Notes: generated from the sequence alone by a model not told the origin. A stretch of DNA of 64,000 bases from Planctomycetaceae bacterium (GCA_012719125.1 JAAYAY010000378.1:62001-126000); one strand, 5' to 3'; positions 1 through 8,843 are shown, counted from the stretch's first letter. A program made the numbers and translations.

Positions 1-1
1 G

Positions 2-157
2 CCACATGAGTTGCTTGAAAAAGTCAGGGCTTCCTATGGCTGGATGATGTGGCCGCATCGTGTGGTAAGAATCTTGTTCTTCTTTGCGTTCGGGGCGTTC
101 GTGCTCCACATGACATCCTGGCTCTCGACGCCGATCTTGTTGCCTCCTAGCTTGTAG
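2..157 (+). CDS. C-terminal end of a membrane protein (cut by window edge)
   Basis: An open frame enters from the left edge and ends at TAG 155-157. It encodes about 51 residues. A polar stretch (HELLEKVRASYGW) is followed by a strongly hydrophobic segment (ILFFFAFGAFVLHM) that reads as a transmembrane helix, then a short tail. No start lies inside the window. The family cannot be named from the tail alone. The coding call rests on the clean amphipathic-to-hydrophobic layout. Confidence 0.4.
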   Translation, partial: PHELLEKVRASYGWMMWPHRVVRILFFFAFGAFVLHMTSWLSTPILLPPSL

Positions 158-234
158 TGAATGGCTTTGTAGGCTACTAGCAAGGTGACTAGGTTTATGC
201 AATCAAACTGTAAGAGTAGAAGAAGGGCGTCTCG

Positions 235-366
235 TTGCTCGAAGCCAAGCAAGCGGTCGAGTCGCTGGCGGCAAGGCACGGGCTGGGGACGCAGCGGGCC
301 GGGTGCCTGGGCGTGGTGCTGGCAGTTGTCCTGGCCGCAGTCACCCTTGGCATGACGATCTTCTGA
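235..366 (+). CDS. Possible tiny single-helix membrane protein or gene tail
   Basis: The frame is open from 220 to TGA 364-366. With a TTG start at 235 it gives about 43 residues: a charged N-terminus (LEAKQAVESLAARHG) and one hydrophobic helix (GVVLAVVLAAVTLGMTIF). It ends 16 bases before the next gene. It could be a genuine small membrane protein or the tail of a broken gene. The start is uncertain because no good ribosome binding site is visible. Confidence 0.25.
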   Translation: MLEAKQAVESLAARHGLGTQRAGCLGVVLAVVLAAVTLGMTIF

Positions 367-382
367 TTGGGAAGGGGCCGAC

Positions 383-745
383 ATGAAGCCGCACATTGAC
401 GGAACGGAGTTTGGCAGCATCACGGTGGACGGCGAAATGTACGACCACGACATCGTGATCCGACTGAGCGGCAACGTGAAGAAGCGGAAGAAGAAATTGT
501 CGAGGGAACGGTACGGCACATCGCACACGGTTTCAATGGAAGAAGCCGAGCACATCTACGATGATGGTGCTGAGCAGGTAATCGTCGGCACCGGGCAGCA
601 CGGCGTGCTGAAGTTGTCGGAGGGGGCCGAAGGGTTCTTCAAGGATCACGGCTGCTCGGTCCAGGCACTTCCGACGCCCGATGCAGTCACGACCTGGAAC
701 GAGGCCGAGGGCAAAGCCATCGCCATGTTCCATGTGACGTGCTGA
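383..745 (+). CDS. Mth938-like domain protein
   Basis: This 120-residue protein fills the whole length of the Mth938/DUF498 family, a small alpha-beta fold of unclear biochemical role. Typical features are the N-terminal FGSITVDGEMYDHDIVI strand pair, the central GAEQVIVGTGQHG loop and the C-terminal TTWNEAEGKAIAMFHVTC. The start at 383 is the only ATG before the conserved N-terminus. It shares strand with the neighbours at 235 and 821 but is separated from the latter by 75 bases. It looks intact. The function is not established, and the family assignment is from recognised motifs. Confidence 0.85.
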   Translation: MKPHIDGTEFGSITVDGEMYDHDIVIRLSGNVKKRKKKLSRERYGTSHTVSMEEAEHIYDDGAEQVIVGTGQHGVLKLSEGAEGFFKDHGCSVQALPTPDAVTTWNEAEGKAIAMFHVTC

Positions 746-820
746 CCAGGGCCGTGGGAATCTGGGGACGGCCCAGCAACAATCGGCGAGGCAACACCAA
801 AACCCAAAAAAGGAAACCCC

Positions 821-1504
821 ATGACAGAAGGTCGGATCGTGATCATCCCGTTTCTCAACGGAAAACTCGGCAAAGGCGGCAGGCTGGTTGAACCGGACAT
901 CGACGGCATCTTGGAAAAGTGGCTGCAACGCCACCCGGAGTTTCGAGGCCGGAAGTTCCATACCATCAAGACTGGCGGCAAGGAGACTTGCCTTGTCCGG
1001 GTGACCGTTGACTTCAGCCCTGACCTTGCGGCCTACGATCCCTCGGAAGACGCCGACCTGTATGAAGCGTATCTGGCTGAAAAGGGAGACTCGACGCCGC
1101 CCAGGTTCCACAAGATTTGGATCGAGCAATGTGAGGCGGCACAGGGGATCGAGGACGAGTTCGGCACGCAGAAGGCCCTGGAGTATCTGGTCGGCGAGAA
1201 GTTCCTGAACTTCCTCGAAGCTGCCGAAGCCAACGCCGACTTTCGGGCCGAGATCCCGGCTTTCGTCGCCAAGATCAAAAAGATCTTCGAGCCGTGGCAA
1301 CTGGCCCAATACCTGGAGACGGCACGGGAAACAGAACCGTTCGACCCAGACCTCTTCGTGCCAAGATGGCACCCCGAACTCGGCGAAGAGGAAATTGAAT
1401 ACGACGCCGAGGAAATCGAGGACATGCGGAAAGACGACATTCGCCAATGCACCCGTGACCTGCTTCTGGTGGAACGGGCCAGGGAGTGGTTGTTGGAAAA
1501 CTGA
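821..1504 (+). CDS. Conserved hypothetical protein, acidic
   Basis: A 227-residue soluble protein without signal peptide or membrane segment. I do not recognise a named domain. The N-terminus (RIVIIPFLNGKLGKGGRLVEPDID) looks like a beta-rich region. The middle and C-terminal parts are acidic and helical, with charged runs such as GEEEIEYDAEEIEDMRKDD. The ATG at 821 follows AAAAAGGAAACCCC, a reasonable ribosome binding site. It is followed by a short gap and then a convergent DUF2971 gene. It appears intact and coding by codon use, but no function can be given. Confidence 0.7.
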   Translation: MTEGRIVIIPFLNGKLGKGGRLVEPDIDGILEKWLQRHPEFRGRKFHTIKTGGKETCLVRVTVDFSPDLAAYDPSEDADLYEAYLAEKGDSTPPRFHKIWIEQCEAAQGIEDEFGTQKALEYLVGEKFLNFLEAAEANADFRAEIPAFVAKIKKIFEPWQLAQYLETARETEPFDPDLFVPRWHPELGEEEIEYDAEEIEDMRKDDIRQCTRDLLLVERAREWLLEN

Positions 1505-1542
1505 GGTAACGCAACCCATGGATCATAGGTCCGAACGCAACA

Positions 1543-2421
1543 CTACGCAGTCCGATAACTGGCCTTCGATTGGGTCACTTCGATTCCCGCCCCGTAGTCA
1601 TTCTCCTGCAACAAATCTCCGATGAATCGTTGGTTTTGCAGGAAGTAATTGGTGGGGCCGCAGACAACCTCTCGAATGGGCTGTCCTTCTGGCGAAATTG
1701 GGATTTCAAAGTACGGTATCAACATCCCGCCCTTGGCACGGTACTGCGGAGAACGTTCCATGAACCTGGAGTGACAGTAGAGAAGCCTCACTTCTTCTTC
1801 ATGAGCAAAAGCTGGGCTCTTGTGACTAGCCGACTCCCTGAATAGAGCCACCGCCGCCCAGAAGCAACCGATCTTTTGCTCCACCTTCTCTGCGTCTTCG
1901 CCCAACAAGTCCCATTTGTTTGCTGCTATCAAGACCACCTGCCGAGCCGCCTCCCTTTGCGACTGGTCATCATAGAGAACGTCAACTACCTGAGTGTCGC
2001 CAGGACTCCACTTCTGGGCAACCTCTTCCAGGTATTCACGCCGAAAGCCAATCGCAACGCCTTGTCCACCGTCCCCATAGGCTCTCCACTGGCTGAGTGA
2101 GTCACCAGTCTTGGAAAAGGAAACGCAATAGACCTGTTTCCAAGTATTGAGGCCATCGCTGAACCTCTCGTCTTCGATTTCAAGTATGCTGTCCCCTCTG
2201 ATCAATCCCTTCCTCAACTCATCTTGTGAGACTTCACCAGCATTTACCATTTCCTTTTCGACGGTTCGGACCAGCCGCCGAAACCAGCGATGCTCCTCAT
2301 AATCGTTCATGCAGAATACATTGCTCAACCAGAGCTTCTTGCCCGTAACAATCCTCACGAACGTATCGAGAGAGCAATAGTGATATATAATTTCGTCGGG
2401 CTCCGGATCATCGGACATCAT
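1543..2421 (-). CDS. DUF2971 family protein
   Basis: A 292-residue protein with the DUF2971 pattern: an N-terminal IYHYCSLDTFVRIV followed by KKLWLSNVFCMNDYEE, and a middle block with VYCVSFSKTGDSLSQWRAYGDGGQGVAIGF. The second part holds the W-R-x-Y-G-D motif typical of the family, and late residues EEVRLLY fit the conserved acid. DUF2971 proteins are common in defence islands and phage-related regions, and some have been likened to ADP-ribosyltransferase-fold enzymes. That link is inference. The start overlaps the end of the preceding minus-strand ORF by 14 bases, so translation is probably coupled. Confidence 0.85.
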   Translation of the reverse strand: MMSDDPEPDEIIYHYCSLDTFVRIVTGKKLWLSNVFCMNDYEEHRWFRRLVRTVEKEMVNAGEVSQDELRKGLIRGDSILEIEDERFSDGLNTWKQVYCVSFSKTGDSLSQWRAYGDGGQGVAIGFRREYLEEVAQKWSPGDTQVVDVLYDDQSQREAARQVVLIAANKWDLLGEDAEKVEQKIGCFWAAVALFRESASHKSPAFAHEEEVRLLYCHSRFMERSPQYRAKGGMLIPYFEIPISPEGQPIREVVCGPTNYFLQNQRFIGDLLQENDYGAGIEVTQSKASYRTA

Positions 2422-2731
2422 TCACCCTCACTTCCTCAAGACGTGTAACGACGAAATGACCGCCCCCTGTTTTCCAGGCCGGGCACAACAGGACCAGCGG
2501 CGTGACCCCGGTGTTGATGTTCATGGCGACGGCACCGCCACGGGAACTGCCGACCACAACGTCCAGCTTGCTCTGGTCGAATTCGGCCTGGGCGATCCTG
2601 ACGGCGGCATCAAAGTCGTCGTCGGGCAGGGCCGGGTTCAGGACAGTGTGGCCGTGGTCCTTCAGAAAGGTCGGCTTCACGCCGCCTGGGGTCGATTGCC
2701 AGCCGTGGAGGAAGAGGATGAGCATATTCAC
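2408..2731 (-). pseudogene. Truncated serine hydrolase (RBBP9/YqiA-type alpha-beta hydrolase)
   Basis: The 107-residue product begins as a normal small alpha-beta hydrolase: LILFLHGWQSTPGGVK, then the nucleophile elbow VVGSSRGGAVAM with Ser in GxSxG context, then TPLVLLCPAWK. Full-length relatives continue for roughly 70 to 90 residues carrying the catalytic Asp and His. Here the reading runs into an unrelated short tail and stops inside the start of the DUF2971 gene. The Asp and His are therefore missing, and the protein should be inactive as a hydrolase. Its ATG overlaps the stop of the upstream HEPN-like gene. A deletion or recombination scar near 2440-2460 is the simplest reading. Confidence 0.7.
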
Positions 2732-4152
2732 ATCCGCACAAAGAACATGGCAGTGTGGGCTGCCACAGCCTTTGCGGCGTCACCAGTATTCATTACAGAC
2801 AGCCTTTCGGGCCATTCGGCATGTCTTCGTGCCCAGCTATCAATCTTGTCGGTATCCCTGGACTGAGCGGATTGGAACAGTTCGTCCGCTGCTCGCACTT
2901 CTTTCTCTACGTCCTTTTTCTTGGCTTTCTCGCCAAAGACTGCTGCCATCGCCATGAGTGCATCACAAACTTTGTTGAGATCGGCTTTGCCCTTCATCGC
3001 CTGCCAACTGTGACCGTTCAGGAACGCACAGCACAATTCGAGAAAGTCGTCGTGTTCTTTGCCGGACAAGGCGAGGATTGTCTGAACTGATTTGTGCTGT
3101 GTGAAAACTTTCGCTATTTCGTTCCAAAGTTTCTCCGAATCAAAAAATTGGCGTAGGAGCTTCGTGATCGGTCGCATCATCCGAGCCAGTTGCTCTCTTT
3201 CCGCATCGACGGACTTTCTAAGTTGGTCCTGGATAACATCAAGGCACAGTTTCCGAAGTACGTCCCAACTCAGGTTCCGCTCTCGGAACTCGGTGAGTGC
3301 TCGAAGGCGGTCGTCTGTGCTCGTGGAAGACGGTTCTGCCGGAATTCCGTGGTTGAAGACGGATCGCTCAGAGTAAAGACCTTTGATCCATCGCTCCATT
3401 GCGGTGTGCTGCCCGTAAAGAGAGGTCAGGCGACCCATTAGCTCCTTCGAGCAATCCGGCCCTTGTATGTCAAGTGCGGCTTCGAGGCACGCACAGTATG
3501 CTGCAAAATCTTGTTCCGCAGACGTAACGATTGGATTGTCAAATTGTGTGCGAAACAGGTGGTAACACGCTGCAACGATTCGGTCGTAAGGATTTTGGCT
3601 GAATCGACGGATCAACTCCCGATGCAATTCTTCGTTCAATCTGATCCGAAAGCCGCCGGAGATTCCTCGCAATTCAAGCGGAGGATATAGCTGAAGTGAG
3701 CGAGGTTCTTCGATGTTGCCCCTTGTCTTCGTGTGCAAGCTCACTAGATCATGCGGCGATTCTGTAGCCGTGAAGAATGAGTATTGGAATGCGTCTGCGG
3801 GCACTCGCCACCAGTTCTCTTCGACCCCCATCAGAAACGCCAGGGAGATGATTCGGCTGATATGAGTCTTCAACCAGTCTTCGTCGTCGGACACAATGAG
3901 CGTGCCGTGAGCCGGGGCGGGCTCAGTGTTGCCGTGGAGGGGCGGGAAGTCTCGAAAGATGTCGAGCCAAGCAGGGCGTGGAAACTTCAGGACGTTACTC
4001 CAAGACGACGGCTCGTCCAAGAGAAACGTGGCCTTGGCGATAGTCACATCGTTTTCCGGGTGTGCCGTACTGGTGATTCGTACCCTTGGCAAAACGTAAA
4101 CCAACTTCTTCCGTCCCGATGTTTTGGCTTCCTCGGTCATTGCCATCCTCAT
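2728..4152 (-). CDS. HEPN-like (ApeA-type) protein of unknown function
   Basis: A 474-residue protein. The region around residues 215-285 reads like an ApeA/HEPN helical bundle: a CLEAALDI helix, a helix with LYGQHTAMERWIKGLYSE, and then RSVFNHG, which contains R-x4-H, the RNase signature of HEPN domains. The N-terminal 200 residues are a mixed alpha-beta region of unknown type. The C-terminal part (about 320-470) is helical and charged. HEPN proteins in defence islands are commonly RNA-cutting effectors, and that role here is inference. It is the second gene of a minus-strand run and overlaps the hydrolase remnant by four bases. Confidence 0.6.
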   Translation of the reverse strand: MRMAMTEEAKTSGRKKLVYVLPRVRITSTAHPENDVTIAKATFLLDEPSSWSNVLKFPRPAWLDIFRDFPPLHGNTEPAPAHGTLIVSDDEDWLKTHISRIISLAFLMGVEENWWRVPADAFQYSFFTATESPHDLVSLHTKTRGNIEEPRSLQLYPPLELRGISGGFRIRLNEELHRELIRRFSQNPYDRIVAACYHLFRTQFDNPIVTSAEQDFAAYCACLEAALDIQGPDCSKELMGRLTSLYGQHTAMERWIKGLYSERSVFNHGIPAEPSSTSTDDRLRALTEFRERNLSWDVLRKLCLDVIQDQLRKSVDAEREQLARMMRPITKLLRQFFDSEKLWNEIAKVFTQHKSVQTILALSGKEHDDFLELCCAFLNGHSWQAMKGKADLNKVCDALMAMAAVFGEKAKKKDVEKEVRAADELFQSAQSRDTDKIDSWARRHAEWPERLSVMNTGDAAKAVAAHTAMFFVRM

Positions 4153-4181
4153 TCAAAATGCAGGCTTTCGTGCCGCCACCA

Positions 4182-4925
4182 CTACGTTCCGGGAAACAAC
4201 TCCACGCCCAGGCATTGTCGCAGAAGAATCACCACCGGGACAACAGGTATGGCGGCAATCAAGGGCAAAACCACCGCCAGCGGGTAATGCCACCAGCGTG
4301 GCGACTCCGCTGGCCGGTCCCCCGGCACCGTGCAGGCTGGCAAGTACACCATCAGGCCGTACACAAAAAGCCAAAAGCCGCCGATCAGGCTGGTCGGGTT
4401 GATGCTGGCCTCGGCCATGCACCCGGTGATCCCGAACAGCAGCAGCACCTTCAGCGGCGAAAAATCCCACCGACTCAGCATCCAGGCCCAGGCAATGAAC
4501 ATCGGCACGAACACGACGACGCTGTGGAAACAGACGACCTTGAGGTAGTTGGTCGAGGCCGTGATGTGGGCCTCTTCGGGCGTCGTGCCGAAGACAGGTG
4601 CCAAGTTGGTCATGGTCGTGGTGATGACTTCCTCCAGCAGGGCCATGGCGGTGCAGAACAGCACAAACCGGACCCGCCAGTTCATCGGGATGGCAGCCAG
4701 CCGGGGGACCAGCCGTCGCCGCAGCATGGGCGTCACCGAGCCGCCGATCACGATCCAAAACAGGATCAGGCCATCGGCCATCAGGAAGATGGCACGGTCT
4801 TTTACCTTGCCGGAGGACAGGACGACGACGTTCAGCAGCGTGACCAGCAGGCCGCTGTAGATGCCGATTCCCACCAGGAGCCAGCGGGTGATCCGGTCGG
4901 TTCGGGGCTGGGTGTCGGTGGTCAT
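4182..4925 (-). CDS. Multi-pass inner-membrane protein, unknown
   Basis: A 247-residue protein with about seven hydrophobic segments, for example WLLVGIGIYSGLLVTLLNVVVL, FVLFCTAMALLEEVI and the last PLAVVLPLIAAIPVVPVVILL. The ATG at 4925 (MTTDTQPRTDRITRW) is chosen over the longer frame because it gives a short polar N-terminus directly before the first helix. The motif ALLEEVITTTMTNLAP carries two adjacent acids in a helix, as in some CPBP-type membrane proteases, but the other family motifs are not clear. It lies just upstream of the HEPN-like gene on the same strand. Confidence 0.7.
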   Translation of the reverse strand: MTTDTQPRTDRITRWLLVGIGIYSGLLVTLLNVVVLSSGKVKDRAIFLMADGLILFWIVIGGSVTPMLRRRLVPRLAAIPMNWRVRFVLFCTAMALLEEVITTTMTNLAPVFGTTPEEAHITASTNYLKVVCFHSVVVFVPMFIAWAWMLSRWDFSPLKVLLLFGITGCMAEASINPTSLIGGFWLFVYGLMVYLPACTVPGDRPAESPRWWHYPLAVVLPLIAAIPVVPVVILLRQCLGVELFPGT

Positions 4926-5052
4926 GCGGTTTTCCCAGGGGCGGGCGTGGCTCGGAATTGGCTCCGGTTCGGCAAGATACGTGGCCCAAGAAGGTGCCCT
5001 TCCGAACTGCCCCATCATCTGGTCGTCCAAGTTCAACCTCGTCGTTTCAGCA

Positions 5053-5304
5053 CTACGAGTACAGGAGTTGTTGCCTCAGTTGGTGCTTTGGCACGCCATG
5101 ATTCTGGAAATAAACCCTGATGGCAACGCCCTGGGTGATGTTCCGAATGGTCTGCGACCCCAGCGGGTAGTTTCCCGGCCATTCCAACACATCGCCCTCC
5201 TCAACATCGTCACCGAACAATTCGATGATCGAATAGTCGCCGTGTTCGTCTTCAACAGCCACCATTCCTCGCTGCCGATGAATGTGAGCTACGCTTCCCT
5301 TCAT
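5053..5304 (-). CDS. Small conserved hypothetical protein
   Basis: An 83-residue protein beginning MKGSVAHIHRQRGMVAVEDEHGDYSIIEL, a small beta-barrel-like sequence of the kind found in a widespread short family. The middle GDVLEWPGNYPLGSQTIRN and the C-terminal RVYFQNHGVPKHQLRQQLL fit the same pattern (glycine turn, then an amphipathic tail). It has no signal peptide. It lies on the same strand as the Argonaute gene and 38 bases downstream of it, so it could share its transcript. No function is known. Confidence 0.7.
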   Translation of the reverse strand: MKGSVAHIHRQRGMVAVEDEHGDYSIIELFGDDVEEGDVLEWPGNYPLGSQTIRNITQGVAIRVYFQNHGVPKHQLRQQLLYS

Positions 5305-5342
5305 TTGTCCGTTCCTTGTCGGCGTTCATGTTGGGTGAACCG

Positions 5343-6803
5343 TCACATGTAGTATTTGTACTTGGGCTGCGGCGTCTGGTGCTCCGGCACTTCCCGAAGA
5401 ACGTCACCAACGAGCCGGGAGAATCGGAGCGTGATCGGCATCAGTCCCGCCATGTTTGCGGAGTTCCAGTTCATCTTTGTTAGAACCATGACTTCTCGGA
5501 GCAACTGACGGCGGGACGTGTCCCCGATGTGGTCGGCCACTTGTAGAGGCGATGGAACGTGCCCGTGTGGATACCTGCCAATGGACGACAAGTATCCGCT
5601 CGTATAGAAGAACGATACGTCGCCAACGGTGAAAGCCGTGCCCCGCAGCGGTGGGTACTTCCCGGCTCGTAACAGACGGGAATGGCTCGTCGGAGTGAGC
5701 GACACCAAGTCGTATCGTCCAATACCCCGAAGCGATTCCTCGAAGCCTGCACGCTCCTCCGGCTCGAAACGGGATGTCTTGTGAATGACCACACGTTGCG
5801 GCAGTTGGCTGCGTTCCTGGCGGTATCGTTCAAGGACCATCGAGATCAATTCGGCCGCCATTTCCTCCGACAGATGCGGAGTCCGCCCATCCCGTTCATC
5901 CCAATCAAAACGGTGACCTCGCAGGACCAACCCGTCTCCGTTTTCGTCAAACGCCTGCACGACACTCGTGCGAAGCGTCGATGCAGACCCCAATGGCCGG
6001 AAGAAGCTGATGCCGATGAAGCAACTGGCTGGTGCCAGATCTGTCGGCCCCCAAGGCAAACCATCCACCTTGAAATAGAGCCCGTTGAAAAGGTTCCAGG
6101 CAACGACGGAGGGGTGGTCGAGCTTTCGGCGGGAATCCGTCATGCCGGTGGTCGTCTCCAGGAGGATCTGAGTTGGCTTCTGGTAACGCATGGCGAGCGA
6201 TTTGAACGCACGGCGAAGATCTCGATGGATGCTGCCGTGCCCCTTCTCGAAATAATTCACAGAGCGGCAACGGCGGTACAAGTCGTCGGGCAAAACCAAG
6301 ACCACGTAATCCAGCGGGTGATCTCGTTGGGTAAGAATCTGCATTTTCTGATCGAGGAGGGCCAGCATCGCCTCGAATCGATCACGCCCCTGCCGGATGG
6401 CGAGCACATCTCGCTGCTCCTGGCGAGTGATCGGCTCGACCAACGCATCATCGGTTCTCAGGTCACAACGGTAGCCCCTGTCACGCTTGCAGCCGGGAAA
6501 TGGAGTGTGATCATCGTCCCCATCAACGCCTTCGGAATATGCCTCGTAGAACTGCCGGGCGTGATCGACGGCCTCGCCGGTTCCGATGAATCCAATGTGG
6601 ACCTCGGCCTTGTGTCGGGCTGTACCGAGAGACCGTGGCCCGTAGAGCGGAATACCGGTCTTCGGGTCGCAGTGACGGTTTCCGCCTGCGAATAACAGGT
6701 GTGGCTCTTCAACGAAATCCGCAGAACGCCGAGGATTTGTCAAGCAGAGCGGCGATATCCTATAGTTCTTGCTCTTCTGCCTCTTCTTCGATTTCATCCT
6801 CAT
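5343..6803 (-). CDS. Short prokaryotic Argonaute (MID-PIWI, inactive)
   Basis: About 486 residues, the usual size of short pAgos that keep only MID and PIWI. Seen in order: an N-terminal LLFAGGNRHCDPKTGI with YGP; a MID-type stretch around residues 165-215 (IHRDLRRAFKSLAMRYQKPTQ) fitting guide 5'-phosphate binding; PIWI strands at CFIGISFFR, where Ser266 stands in place of the first catalytic Asp; VVIHKTSRFEPEE; LTKMNWNSANMAGLMPITLR; and a typical C-terminal YKYYM. The lost acid implies guide-directed target sensing without slicing. It overlaps the HNH-APAZ gene by about 44 bases if ATG 6803 is used. ATG 6797 or TTG 6743 are alternatives, as no strong ribosome binding site decides it. In this family the pAgo pairs with its APAZ partner, which does the cutting. 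Confidence 0.9.
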   Translation of the reverse strand: MRMKSKKRQKSKNYRISPLCLTNPRRSADFVEEPHLLFAGGNRHCDPKTGIPLYGPRSLGTARHKAEVHIGFIGTGEAVDHARQFYEAYSEGVDGDDDHTPFPGCKRDRGYRCDLRTDDALVEPITRQEQRDVLAIRQGRDRFEAMLALLDQKMQILTQRDHPLDYVVLVLPDDLYRRCRSVNYFEKGHGSIHRDLRRAFKSLAMRYQKPTQILLETTTGMTDSRRKLDHPSVVAWNLFNGLYFKVDGLPWGPTDLAPASCFIGISFFRPLGSASTLRTSVVQAFDENGDGLVLRGHRFDWDERDGRTPHLSEEMAAELISMVLERYRQERSQLPQRVVIHKTSRFEPEERAGFEESLRGIGRYDLVSLTPTSHSRLLRAGKYPPLRGTAFTVGDVSFFYTSGYLSSIGRYPHGHVPSPLQVADHIGDTSRRQLLREVMVLTKMNWNSANMAGLMPITLRFSRLVGDVLREVPEHQTPQPKYKYYM

Positions 6804-8091
6804 CGAATTCGTCCCATTCAAGAGTTTCACCGTCAAGGGCTTGGCGGTACTCGGCCTGTGTGAATAGATCCTCTTCGTAGGCAACATTCGTGAACGGCTC
6901 GTCGTCCCCCGGAACGCCGGGCCAGAGCAGGTCAAAACGGAGGCATTCTGTGCTGACGATAGCGGACTGATCACCAAAGTTCAGCACGATCCGGGGTGTG
7001 CCGCCAGAAAGGTAGTCCCGCCAGAAGTTGACTTCGGTCAGATAGTGGATGTTCCGCATCCTCGACTTCATGCTGGTCACACGTCGGCCAATCTGGTTCG
7101 GCGGCAGCGGCGTGGTGCCATCGGAGGTCAGGTGACGCTCCGGGCGTAGGCTGAGGCACCACTGCCTGTCAGCCATCTGGTGAAATCTGATACCGGCGGC
7201 GAGGTGCCACCAGTGCTTCTTCTTCTCGCCGGTGGATTTTTGCTGCGGCTGCCATGCCACCTTTCGAGTCGCTTTGCTGAGATTGAGCGGGCGATACTCG
7301 ACTTCTCGCTCTTCGCCAGCTTTTTCCACGGGAAAGAAGAACCGGTAGTGGCATGGGTCATAGCGAATGCTGAGATTGCTGGTGAACTTGAACAACGCCC
7401 GATTCAAGAGCGTGATATACCGCCGCTTCCCTTCCGGGGCAGCCCACAAGTCGATTGCCCGAAGCGTTTCGACCGAACGTCTATCGATCACTTCGGCAAA
7501 CGGTCCCTTTGGATCGTGGAGGTTGTGGAACGTGAATAGTTTCTCGTCCCGTAGCAGAAAACGGACAAGAATGCTGCGATCACGGGGGTAGTTGAGACGC
7601 TGCTTGACCTGATCTTCTTGACCGTCTCGAAAGTCACACGGAGCGGCGAATACGGCGTCAGGCAGATGAGTGACGGGCAAGAGGGAACTGTGGATGACCT
7701 CCTGCGTGTACGCTGGCCTGTCATCCACGGGTGGAGAAGACGAGGCAGGCCGATTGCGAGATTCGTGATCCGCCTTCATTTGACGGAGCACCGGCACGCT
7801 GTAGGTGTTAGGCTGGGAGTCGATGACCTTATGGTGGTCGCCGCACAAGAGGACGAGATTGGGGTACTTATCTCGGTCTTCGTCTGAGAGGGGAGAGTTG
7901 CCCCGTGGGCCTTGCCTGCTGTCGGCCACGATATGGGCGATTTCTCCAAGGAAGACAGCATCGTCGGTGCTGGTGCTCGATTCGACAAGCAACTTGCCGC
8001 AGCCGGGAAATGCACAGATGCCTCCCGACATCACACAAAGTGTCTTCACTTCCTTCTGGGGAACGGCACGTCTCGTCTTCGTTTCGTTCAT
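6760..8091 (-). CDS. HNH-APAZ nuclease, effector partner of the short pAgo
   Basis: A 443-residue protein. Residues 15-95 form an HNH nuclease with zinc-type cysteines (C26, C31, C83) and the core AHI (His53), PNLVLLC (Asn78) and DHHK (His86/87). From about residue 165 it reads as APAZ, the domain that docks on short Argonautes: RRYITLLNRALFKF, YDPCHYRFFFPVE, the HWWHLAAGIRFHQM and WCLSLRP strands, then RNIHYLTEVNFWRDYL. The C-terminus is very acidic. ATG 8091 lies eight bases after the metalloprotease gene, so they are co-transcribed. The HNH-APAZ plus short pAgo layout matches systems called SPARHA, where guide-target binding is thought to unleash non-specific DNA cutting that kills the infected cell. 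That activity is known for relatives and inferred here. Confidence 0.9.
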   Translation of the reverse strand: MNETKTRRAVPQKEVKTLCVMSGGICAFPGCGKLLVESSTSTDDAVFLGEIAHIVADSRQGPRGNSPLSDEDRDKYPNLVLLCGDHHKVIDSQPNTYSVPVLRQMKADHESRNRPASSSPPVDDRPAYTQEVIHSSLLPVTHLPDAVFAAPCDFRDGQEDQVKQRLNYPRDRSILVRFLLRDEKLFTFHNLHDPKGPFAEVIDRRSVETLRAIDLWAAPEGKRRYITLLNRALFKFTSNLSIRYDPCHYRFFFPVEKAGEEREVEYRPLNLSKATRKVAWQPQQKSTGEKKKHWWHLAAGIRFHQMADRQWCLSLRPERHLTSDGTTPLPPNQIGRRVTSMKSRMRNIHYLTEVNFWRDYLSGGTPRIVLNFGDQSAIVSTECLRFDLLWPGVPGDDEPFTNVAYEEDLFTQAEYRQALDGETLEWDEFDEDEIEEEAEEQEL

Positions 8092-8099
8092 GGTTCGGC

Positions 8100-8843
8100 T
8101 CAAAACAACTTCTTCTGCCCCGTCACCTCGTCCTTGCTCCGATAAATCGTCCGGTCGCCGTCCCGCAGGTAGATCAGGCCGAGCCGCTGCAACCGCACGG
8201 TCAGGTTGCTGATCGTGACCTGGGCCAAATCCGCCAGCCGGTACAACTGCGGCCAGTTGGTCAGGTCGTGTTGCTCGGCCGCCGCCAGCATCAGCCACTT
8301 GGGCATCAGCAGGCACGACTGGTAGCGGTCCACGGCACTCTTGACTTCGGGTGCATCCTCTCCAGCCGTCAGATCCCGATAGACCTTGTAGGCCCGGTCG
8401 TCGGTCATGGCCCTGGTGAACAGCACTTCGATCAGCCGGTCGGACTTGGCTGCGTGCCGGTGGACAAAGCACTGGGCCACGTCGATCCCCGGCAACATCG
8501 GCTGAGCCAACTTGGCCCGGTCCACATCCAGATCCCAGTGACCGGCCTCATGCCCTATGGTGCTCCGCAGCAGGCCCGGCTTCTCGTTGAACAGATCAGT
8601 GTGGGCCTCGTTCAGCAGGATTTTCCTGGCGGCGGCATCCAGCCCACCGAGGATCTGCTCCCCCGGCTGCTCCTCGATCACGTCCCAGTCGAAATCCAAA
8701 CCCAACACCTGCTCCACGATTTGGTCCAGCGGGACCGGCAGAGCGACCGTGACGCCCGCCTTGGCTTCGTAGTCCCGAATCCGTTGGGCGGTGATGTCTT
8801 CGATGACCCCAGTTCGCAGGTATTTGAGGCGGGCCTTGCTCAC
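8100..8843 (-). CDS. ImmA/IrrE-type metalloprotease
   Basis: A 247-residue protein with a zinc-protease motif HEAGH (residues 98-102) preceded by LLRSTIGHEAGHWDLDVD, the standard core of the ImmA/IrrE family. Relatives cleave a partner XRE repressor when stress or infection is sensed. The C-terminal third (about 180-245) looks like a winged helix: LADLAQVTISNLTVRLQRLGLIYLRDGD, so it may bind DNA or a ligand itself. Its start overlaps the stop of the XRE gene by four bases. Its stop is eight bases from the HNH-APAZ start. It is therefore the link between the repressor and the Argonaute effector. Confidence 0.9.
   Translation of the reverse strand: MSKARLKYLRTGVIEDITAQRIRDYEAKAGVTVALPVPLDQIVEQVLGLDFDWDVIEEQPGEQILGGLDAAARKILLNEAHTDLFNEKPGLLRSTIGHEAGHWDLDVDRAKLAQPMLPGIDVAQCFVHRHAAKSDRLIEVLFTRAMTDDRAYKVYRDLTAGEDAPEVKSAVDRYQSCLLMPKWLMLAAAEQHDLTNWPQLYRLADLAQVTISNLTVRLQRLGLIYLRDGDRTIYRSKDEVTGQKKLF

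Noticed and set aside
533-1519. Long open frame on the minus strand opposite the 383 and 821 genes
   Set aside because: It runs antisense to two genes with good starts and recognisable family or codon patterns, and its own sequence shows no domain.
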